Source: Limnanthes douglasii subsp. nivea (Eukaryota > Streptophyta > Magnoliopsida > Brassicales > Limnanthaceae). Taken from it: DNA of 64,000 bases. Numbering within the stretch: position 1 is the stretch's first letter; every line of letters begins with the position of its first letter. The notes beneath the pieces are model-generated. The model had not been told where the DNA came from. It was given only the letters and a program-made list of their open reading frames with translations, and made no database searches. This document shows positions 56,401-64,000 of this stretch, one piece after another. A program made the position numbers and the translations under genes. The stretch spans positions 94,328,334 to 94,392,333 of the forward strand of contig JAUPFV010000004.1 of the NCBI GenBank assembly GCA_036936605.1, read 5' to 3'.

Positions 56401-57430
56401 TAAAACAACCAACTTTAAACTATTTCAAAGGATTTAGAATAGTATCACTCCAAATAAGGTTTAATTTCTTCTTTAGAGACTCCTGAAAGGTTGGTTATCA
56501 GTGAATTATATCTTTCAATAATGGCATATACCATTGGCTTTAAAATGCCAATTCTGATCTGCAAGGGAAACTACAAAGCACATATTTGTAGATTGTTCCA
56601 TGACATGGAACATCCAGAAATTTCAGACTTGTTTGAGATCTACATCTCTAAGTATATGACCCCTAATCACATAATAAGATTATGGTATTGGTCTACACAG
56701 ATAGTTATACATATCTGAAAAATAATTCCTCTTATCATATGTTGGGTCATTTGGAAAGCAAGGAACAAAGCCAGATATGATGAAATTATCAGTACCCATC
56801 AAGCTACTATCAACCAAATCATATTCCTAATTTTTAAGTTAGATTATTAAAACTTGTTTAAAACTAAATACTTGAATGGAGACAAACACATAACCTATGT
56901 TCTTTGTTGTTACCAACTATAAAAAACCTAACTTGTATACTCTAGTAAAATCATATCCCCTAATGACAATAGATTCAAAGTTAATAATGATGGTTCATGT
57001 TCATTATCTGGTGAGTCAAGTGGGGTTGGGATTATTAGCGACGGCCAGGGAGCTACTATACTTGCTTTCGGCAAGACTTATGGAAAGAAATCCGCTATAT
57101 TAGCTGAATATAGAGCGCTAACATATGATTTAATCATTTAACATGAAAATAACATTACTAACATATATATTAATATTGATTCATCGATGCTACTGGGTAT
57201 GATCAACAATAATAAAACTCCATGGTACATGTTATCTCTAATAGAAAATTTTAAAAAACTTATTCGACCAATGATGACTACCCATCACATTTATAAAGAG
57301 TAAAATTAGGCGGCAGAATGGATTTCTAAAAAAACATTTAATCAAACAAGTAGGTTACACTTATATAACTGTACAATTCTAGTGAAACTTAGAGCTATTA
57401 TATTTCTATAAAAAAAATATGCACTGGTTA
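53425..57430 (+). pseudogene. LINE ORF2 with RNase H
   Basis: Endonuclease start MTLTILNWNVRGVRNKEILQ (53425) with LAIQEPKI; FNAIS and FIWSNNHKWKKMDNILFN; IGSDHSLLRINI (54050). RT from about 54560: LTKDEILNIVKGMISNCIGG, then in shifted frames AKAFDTIS, GVRQGHPLSPSLFILAKE (55285-55340) and the catalytic box YVDDLLIFTNGSSNN (55441-55485). A zf-RVT-like region at 56330-56650 (LKWTLSSNGAFNTKGKWAKI, ITPNKV). RNase H at 56970-57360 with NNDGSCSLSGESSGVGIIS, KSAILAEYRALTYDLI and INIDSSMLLGMINNN, keeping the Asp-Glu-Asp set. An added RNase H is established for a group of plant L1 elements. Dozens of stops. Confidence 0.85.
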
Positions 57431-57959
57431 TCTCAAGTTTGAAGATTGAAAAACTTGATTTCACTAGTTTATTTGCACATAAGAATTACTTATCTACAAT
57501 CAACAAGAACCAAATCCAAAAAATTGTCAAGAACTAAAAAATGAAAGCATATCAATCTCTCCATTATTAAAGACATCAGGAAAAAAATTCATGAATAGTA
57601 CTTTTAATCCTTGAATCTCCACTTAAGTTAGCAGAAGATGAAATCAGTGTTTCTTTGGTAGCTAGCGTAGATTGAACCGTAGTTTAGAGTACTTAATTGT
57701 CGAAGAATAAGCTCTGAATATCATTTCAACGATCATCGTAATAATAAACGTTGACATTTCAATTTCGTTGAATTTTATTTGTTAACTAGAAGTTCCAAAT
57801 TTTATTTTAGCGGCAATCGTAATAAACGTTACCATTTCAATTTCATTGAATTTTGTTTATTAACTTTAACTTTATTTTTTGTCCCAACTAGTTTCAAGCT
57901 CATATCTATCAATTACTTTTAAGCCTTCAAAGGATCACTCGCTTCATTAATAAGATTTC

Positions 57960-58016
<57 letters not shown>

Positions 58017-59280
58017 TGTAATTTGTGTATTATTTTAAATTATATATTATAAATGTGTGAAGTTTATATTTACGTTCACTACATAAAATTTTATAAGATG
58101 TTTTTTATTTTATTTTTTGCTAGTTAACTTCTGATTAAATACAATTATATATATTCTACTTCATAATTTGTTTAGGATTCAGATATGAGATAACTATTTT
58201 CTTCATATATATTTTTTATTTCCTCAATTTCTCAACCTTTTTGTCGTATTTTTATTTTCTCTGTAATTTATAAGTCATTTTTATCCTCATCTTGTTCAAG
58301 ACAAAAATTAGGATCTTATAATTTTGGAACAAGAATATCCACAACTTGGATTTCCATTGAAATCTCATAATTATATAATTTTAACACACAACACTCATGG
58401 CGAAATACATACTCACGAAGACACAATGATCACCTAGTACTCGATAAACTCTACACTTTTTGAAGGTAAATTTATGAAAATTTATAATTAAAAAAAATTA
58501 TGAGCATAAACAACTTCAAAATCATATTTGAAATATTCCTTGTCATCCACAATTGCTTGTTTTACTTATGGAAATCACCGTATCAATACGAAGATCTGTA
58601 CAGGGAACCATGGATTTAGAGATTGTAAATCATCTCTGTGACCTCGAAGTGCGCACGGAAGCTTGTACCCGTAGAAATCGGTCTATATGAATAAAAAAAA
58701 TTCAATTCAAATATTCCTATAGATTTCCTTTTATGTTATTGTTCCTTTCCATTTATGCTTTCTTTGTATTTGAAAATTGTTGATGATTTTTTATTTGATG
58801 CTAGTGATTTAGATTTTAAATTGTTTATGGGTTTTATAAAATTTTAATTTTAGATGTTTATGATTATAACTTTGGTTGAATTGGAAAAATTTAAATCCTT
58901 ATATAAAATAAGAGAAAGAGAAAACAATGACAAAAATATATAAATTTAAAATGAAATAAAAAATAAAACCACAAAAAAACTCGTTTAAAATTTTTAAATT
59001 TTTGGACAGAAAAAATAAAAAAATTCTCAAGAACATAACTCCTATCAAATATTTTTAATGTGTTTTTTACCTCCAATTTCTTGATTTTGAGTGAAATTTA
59101 GGTATTTTAACGTAAGTTATATACCTCGTGGCATCTATTAAGAGTTATTTCACCAATATTAATGAATGTATGGCTCCACATGCGTTTAGACTTTAGACTT
59201 TAAAATATCAACTGATTTAAATTAGATATAGGTCCACAATGTCTTGACGATTCTTGAATATCTCCTTCGTATATATAAAA
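57431..59280. other. AT-rich spacer
   Basis: Contains an imperfect direct duplication of about 55 bp (57732-57786 and 57814-57866, core AATAAACGTT then CATTTCAATTTC) and an (AT)n microsatellite (57965-58012). No gene is recognised. Confidence 0.5.
57965..58012. repeat. (AT)n microsatellite
   Basis: About 24 uninterrupted AT units. Confidence 0.95.
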
Positions 59281-59290
59281 TTGCGCATCC
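59281..59290. repeat. Target-site duplication TTGCGCATCC (left) of SINE
   Basis: Identical 10-mer at 59505-59514. Confidence 0.9.
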
Positions 59291-59504
59291 TTTTTTTTTT
59301 TTTTCTTTTTTTTCGGAGGGAACCCGCAGCCGCTACTCAGAGTGCAATGAGTGCGCACAGGGTAAACCCTCAGTCTGACGCGATAGCCTGCAAACCAACG
59401 CCAGAAGGTAAACCACATAAAGTGACAGGCTCAGCCGAGAAAGTGTATGTAGAGGGACTCGAACTCATGACCTTGTGGTCATAAGAATGCCATACTCAAC
59501 CAAC
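59291..59504 (-). mobile_element. tRNA-derived SINE
   Basis: 214 bp on the - strand, flanked by the perfect 10-bp repeat TTGCGCATCC. At its 5' end GTTGGTTGAGTATGG (59490-59504) resembles an RNA polymerase III A box, and GAGTTCGAGTCCC (59454-59466) is a B box, about 25 bp apart as in a tRNA promoter. The body is non-coding and GC-richer than its surroundings, with GGTTTACCTTCTGGCGTTGG and ACCCTGTGCGCACTC. It ends in an A-rich tail (59291-59313, T-rich on the + strand). Such elements are copied by LINE machinery. The copy looks young: intact boxes, tail and duplication. Confidence 0.9.
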
Positions 59505-59514
59505 TTGCGCATCC
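59505..59514. repeat. Target-site duplication TTGCGCATCC (right) of SINE
   Basis: Identical to 59281-59290. Confidence 0.9.
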
Positions 59515-59959
59515 TGTCTTGTCACTATATTGTACATTATATTTCAATCAAATAGTTCAAATTATATTAATATGTTTAATAAATAAATAAACTTACCTAT
59601 ATACGATTTTTATTTGGCGAAAGTCTTGTATTATATATTTTTATTGACATCTTAAATTTTAAACAATTACATTAAATTTTACTGAATAAATTTTTATTTT
59701 TTTAATTAATATGTTCTGTTTTTTAACTTCGTATATTTAATTTTTGTAACTCTAAAACCATCTAAAATAATCAAATAAGATTTTATAAATATTTTTAATA
59801 AATCCAAAATAAATATTAATAAATAAATTTTATTTAATTGTATTAACCACCATCGCAAATGTAAGTCTGGTGAGTTGTGTGCAACTACGAATCATTTAGA
59901 AATTTGATAGTTTGCATTTAGAAATTAAAACCACTTTAATTACTTTTAAAGTGGTACGA
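59515..59959. other. AT-rich spacer
   Basis: No feature is recognised. Confidence 0.5.
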
Positions 59960-60890
59960 ACCAAGTGAGAACTACATGAAAAGGTCGACGTCCTCAAATG
60001 AATCTCAATATGATTATTTGATAATTTTGAAAACAAACCAGGTGAAAATTAAGAAATAGTTGATAACTTGAAACAATGTGAGAATACCGTAGTATCTGAA
60101 TTGTAAAATCCGCTTAAGTATTATAAACCATACGAGAACTTGATGTTCTAAACTGGACCTTACATGACTAGTTGAAAACTTTTAAAAGAAACTTTAAAAA
60201 TTAGTTGAGAACTACGAGCAAGTGAGAAATTTAAAGTCCGCAACAAGACCTTACTATAAATAATTGAGAAAGTTTCAAAACAAACAAGTTGAAACCTATT
60301 AACCATATGAGAAATTTGTAAATGAACCAGTTGAGAACTATGAACTATGTGAGAACTTTGAAGAGAACCAGCTGATAACTATGAACAAAATGAGAACTTT
60401 GAAAATTAGTTGAGAACTACGTGAATTAAGTGAGAAATTTGAAGTCCTCGACTGGACCTTACAATGACTAATTGAGAAAGTTTCAAAACAAACAAGTTGA
60501 AACCTATGAACTATGAGAGAAATTTGAAAATGAACAAGTTGATAAATATGAACAGAGTGAGAATTTTAAAAATAAACTAGTTGAGAAACTATTAACCTAG
60601 TGAGAAATTTGAAAACGAGAAAGTTAAGAATCATAATTCATGTGAAACTTTTGAAAAAGAGCAAGCTGAGAATTACAAATCATGTGAAATTTTTAAAAAC
60701 AAACCAGTCGAGAACTATGAATCATGTGAGATCTTTGAAAAAAACCAATTAAGCATTATAAACTGTGTGAGAAATTTGAAGAAAAAAATCAGTGGAGATT
60801 GTGGACTATGTGAGAACTTTAAAAAATTTAAAACTTTAAAACAAACTATTTGAGAACTAATTAACCAAATGAGAACTTTGAAATTCTCAA
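59960..60890. repeat. Degenerate minisatellite, about 40-bp unit
   Basis: Repeated phrases such as ACCAGTTGAGAACTATGAAC and ATGTGAGAACTTTGAAAA alternate for about 900 bp, with units of roughly 40-45 bp and many indels. No long open frame and no element ends are seen. Confidence 0.75.
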
Positions 60891-61190
60891 TTAGTATCTT
60901 GGATGCTTACAAATTTGCAACTGCTCTTCTAGAAAACTATTTTTAAGTTTAGAATTTAACTTCTCAAATCATATATAATTACCATTTGAAAACTCAAAAT
61001 AATGCTAAAAAAACAATATGGCAGGCAAAATTGGCAGTCATCAACTACTACAAAAATTAAAAATTACCAAATAAAAAGTAAAAAAACAAGTGAAAATTGG
61101 TAAAGGCCAATGAAAATTGATGGTTTGATGTCTCAATAATGTTGTTAGAAAAACACTTTTGAGGAAAACCCATTGAAAATGTTATATAAT
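60891..61190. other. AT-rich spacer
   Basis: No feature is recognised. Confidence 0.5.
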
Positions 61191-61294
61191 TAGGGTTGGT
61201 AGGTTTAAATAAAAAACACAAATTTAGGGTTGGTAGGTTTAAATAAAAAAACACATATTTTAGGGTTGGTAGATTTAAATAAAAAAACACATCG
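61191..61294. repeat. Three tandem 34-36-bp units
   Basis: Units start at 61191, 61225 and 61261 with TAGGGTTGGTAGGTTTAAAT followed by an A-run and CACA. The TTAGGG at each start is coincidental, not a telomere array. Confidence 0.88.
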
Positions 61295-61595
61295 ACCATC
61301 ATAATCATCATTCATCATAGAACTATTTCGAGTCAGAATCTTCAAGCTCCTTTTCAACCACATGTACTTGGAATTCATCCAACTAGGTGCGATTGAAGCA
61401 CTGATTTCCTTAGTCAGCCTGTATGAATAAAGAAAGGAAAATCCAGGTCTATGAAGTGTATGGTTGGATCTAGTCATGTAAAATACCATGATTTCCGTTG
61501 AAGGCGAGAGGTAGAGGATGCGATTTTAGAACGTATTCAACAGGAGTAACCAGTTTACATTTATGTGTGATTAGTGTAGATTTAAAACGATGAAC
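61295..61595. other. Short spacer
   Basis: No feature is recognised. Confidence 0.45.
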
Positions 61596-61791
61596 ATGCG
61601 ATTTATATGTAAAATAGTTCGTGAGATTTATGTGTAAAATAAGTCATGAGATTTATGTGTAAAATAGATCATGCGATTTATGTGTAAAATATGTCATGAG
61701 ATTTATGTGTAAAATAGATCATGTGATTTATGTGTAAACTATGTCATGAGATTTATGTGTAAAATATATCACGGGATTTGTGAGTAAAACA
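61596..61791. repeat. 25-bp minisatellite, about eight units
   Basis: Unit close to GATTTATGTGTAAAATARNT followed by CATGA; regular 25-bp spacing with few substitutions in the middle units and decay at both ends. Confidence 0.88.
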
Positions 61792-62919
61792 TATTTGCAA
61801 GTAAATCGTATTGCGAATGTAGGTTTACGTACTTGACCATATGAACAGAATGCGATATACGTTCAACATCACCCGAAGAGGATGTTATTCACTACCTAAA
61901 TGCATATGGACATCCACTGAAATCAAAATTCAAGGATCTTTTCCCTAATCAGAGTAAGCAAACATCAACCTACAAGACAACACAATCGTAACGAACACAG
62001 AAAGATCACCAACCACATTACAGAAATTACAGAGCCTAACATTACATACCCCAACCTAATGAACACTTTAACAAAAATTACAAAGCCTAACAATGACGGA
62101 CGACATAGTCAACCGGTTTATCTAAGTTAACAATACAGGCCACAATCAGGAATAAACACTTCAGCAACTAGATTATATACGAACGAACTAAGCTACACTA
62201 AGTTTTGATATTCAAAGTAACTATATGTGGTTGATTATCGTACACGAAGCAGTAAACGTGTTAACCAACTTTCTATTACCAGCTTACGATGTCGTGTTAG
62301 CGTCGTCGAAGAAAATTACGGTGGTTGTTGGGTTCGTCGGTGGAACTAAGTAGGTCGTTTTGGTTATTCCTTTAACGAGTTTCTGCACTTGGAGTTTACA
62401 GTTTCAAATTGGGTGGTAATTTTTGAAAGGGAAAAGCTAATTAAAAGTTTGGCTTAGAAAGGTGCAAAAAAGTAACTGTCAACCTAAACGAGCCTATTTA
62501 TACTATTGGGGGTATTTCTGTTCATTTTTTTTATGGCTGGGTACCAATTGGGGTATTTACAACTATCATTTTTTGTCCATAGAACTATGAAATGAAAATA
62601 TTAAAAATTCACAATTACATGGGTATATCCAAAGAACTGATATTCAGAGTTGTGAAAGAAAGATATTGAAAGAGTTAACCTACATTTAACCGAACATTTT
62701 CCTCCCAACAAAAAAAAAGAACCAAAACCAAAATTATTGACCAAAACTTAATGAGACCAATATGAATAAAGATACAAGGCAACCGCAACGAAAGCAAACA
62801 AAAAATAGCAAGCCATAAGGGAGGGGTGGTTGTTTCAAACAAACACAAAACAAATTTAATTTAGAATCTTAAACGAACTAGATATGTTAGATAACCTTGG
62901 TATCAATAAATTTAAACCG
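61792..62919. other. Spacer
   Basis: Moderately AT-rich. From about 62700 leftward-reading LINE 3' UTR is likely. No coding sequence is supported elsewhere. Confidence 0.45.
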
Positions 62920-64000
62920 GAGGTCAGAAACTATGCGGTAAGATACCGCAGAGGCGAGGGTAGGAGAGGATCAAAAAAATTATCATTCCTCTCACACCAG
63001 ACATGGTAGACAAAAATGCCAAAGCAGGCACGCCAAATGTATCGAGTATGGATAGAGGCCAATTATACGCCTCTTGGATCCAAGATACCCAATTTTTATT
63101 ATGACTTAAATGGAAACCAAGCTTGGAGCTTGCGTAACCCCAATGCATTGAGTGTAACTACAGTCAAAGAGGATATGATTAATGGATTTTGAGGTAGAAT
63201 GCATAAGACACAATTCAGGAGGGGTGTTAAGACCCGAACAGAGAAGCTAATCCCAAGTGGATAGTTTTCCTTGGATGGCAAGCCAGAGGATGAAGGAATG
63301 GCGGTGAATATTAACTTTATACCACACTAACCTCGCCCACCCGACGCACGAGGTAGACTTACAAATCGTATTATAGGTATCCTTAAAAGTATATTTGGTT
63401 ATTCCTCTCTCAAAAATCCAATAGTGGACGTCGTTAAAGAGGATGTTAGGGGAGAGAGGTAGCATATGAGATGGTTAATCTTCAGGAAAGTTCGATGGTT
63501 TCTAGCACTTGTGACCTTAGATTAGTCAGTCAATTCCAAAGACCAACTGGAATGATATCGGAGACCTTAAGGTTACTTCCCATACAAGAATCTTAGATAA
63601 AATTTGAAGATCATAGATTTTTGTCTTTAATTTCTTAGAAAAAATCAGTCATACCAGATTGAGTGACCTAGTTTACTTATGAATACTGCCTGACTCCATA
63701 TTTTTAGGTCTAGAATCCCAAGATCACCCTCCAACACAAGAGAAATTACCGGAGATCATGTCACTTTAGCACCTATATCCTTCATATCATGGTCTGATTG
63801 GAGAAAATGACAGAGAAACTAGTAAAGTTATTTAAGAACTCTAACGGGGAGAATGAAGATCAAAGGCCTAAGCATGCCTTGCAAAAAATATCAATCTAAT
63901 GAGTTGAAGTCTCCCCGAATAAGAGAGTATGTGGAAGTCTATGAAGAAATCCGGGAGATAATTTTATCTAGAAGAGGTGACAAAAATTATAAGAAAATCA
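62920..64000 (-). pseudogene. LINE ORF2 C-terminal part, running off the window
   Basis: On the - strand from 64000: decayed connection-domain segments (SYSGRLQLIRLIFFARHA, then a W-x-GAK-V-W-like and LGILDLKIWSQA-like piece in shifted frames near 63700). Then a zf-RVT domain (63247-63465; IFERGITKYTFKDTYNTICK, WARLVWYKVNIHRHSFILWL) and C-terminal segments (62924-63230; FLSTMSGVRGMI). The RT catalytic box would lie to the right of the window. The zf-RVT region is thought to help bind the element's RNA. It belongs to a LINE distinct from those at 29493 and 52373, as far as short segments show. Confidence 0.82.

Larger units (their letters stand above)
52373..57430 (+). mobile_element. Long LINE (L1-type) with ORF1, endonuclease, RT and RNase H
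   Basis: Starts at ATTGAATTTTGACTT, the same point as the fragment at 38451, so this is probably the true 5' end. It continues through ORF1, ORF2 and a terminal RNase H to about 57430. No poly(A) tail or target duplication was resolved. All frames are broken. Confidence 0.8.

Noticed and set aside
59454..59504. A tRNA gene
   Set aside because: A and B boxes are present but no cloverleaf arms follow; the poly(A)-like tail and target duplication identify a SINE.
59960..60890. CRISPR-like repeat array
   Set aside because: Units are degenerate, contiguous and without unique spacers, in a plant nuclear context.
61191..61294. Telomere-like TTAGGG sequence
   Set aside because: Only one TTAGGG per 35-bp unit; plant telomeres are continuous TTTAGGG repeats.

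Overview
The window is plant nuclear DNA, almost certainly from a transposon-rich intergenic or pericentromeric region of a flowering plant. It is AT-rich and full of decayed Ty3/gypsy, Ty1/copia and LINE coding sequence. It also holds a tRNA-type SINE, FAR1/MULE-like and plant-mobile-domain remnants, AT microsatellites and several minisatellites. I see no intact host gene and no rRNA or tRNA gene. One 100-base assembly gap lies at 33461-33560. Nearly every reading frame is broken by stops and frameshifts, so most coding features are pseudogenes.

The dominant theme is four Ty3/gypsy elements of the Tat type, named here A to D, plus a fragment E. Each has gag-protease-RT-RNase H, a second RNase H and integrase on one strand. 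After pol comes a second gene on the opposite strand (antisense ORF, aORF), then the polypurine tract and 3' LTR. The aORF product has a low-complexity N-terminus, a globular domain resembling Pfam 'putative gypsy type transposon', a basic linker, a long coiled coil and an acidic Ser-rich tail. In all four copies the aORF carries a 72-87 bp GT-AG intron at the same place and in the same phase. This is the most interesting biology here: a retrotransposon with a tail-to-tail, separately transcribed and spliced passenger gene.

Layout. 1-15342: element D (+ strand, 5' end outside the window), interrupted at 928-11500 by a whole element C (- strand) flanked by a perfect AAAGG target duplication. 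15343-15964: repeats. 15965-17930: copia remnant (-). 18084-19005: gypsy fragment E (-). 19006-28098: element A (+), truncated in gag but with aORF, polypurine tract and 3' LTR. 29493-32770: LINE ORF2 (+). 33461-33560: gap. 33561-34395: copia integrase (+). 34396-35443: FAR1/MULE-like gene 5' part (-), with an intron full of CCGNCGG motifs. 36830-38392: plant-mobile-domain pseudogene (+). 38451-38948: LINE 5' fragment (+). 40991-51211: element B (-), with a TSD, a truncated 3' LTR and a solo LTR lodged in its integrase. 52373-57430: long LINE with RNase H (+), same family as the fragment at 38451. 59291-59504: SINE (-) with a perfect 10-bp TSD. 59960-61791: three tandem-repeat arrays. 62920-64000: LINE ORF2 3' part (-).

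How the parts relate: A and B are one family (similar LTRs, same stop codon in the aORF); C and D are separate families with the same architecture. All four share a non-coding motif just after pol. Dating order can be read directly in one place: C inserted into D. The solo LTR entered the B lineage after it split from A.
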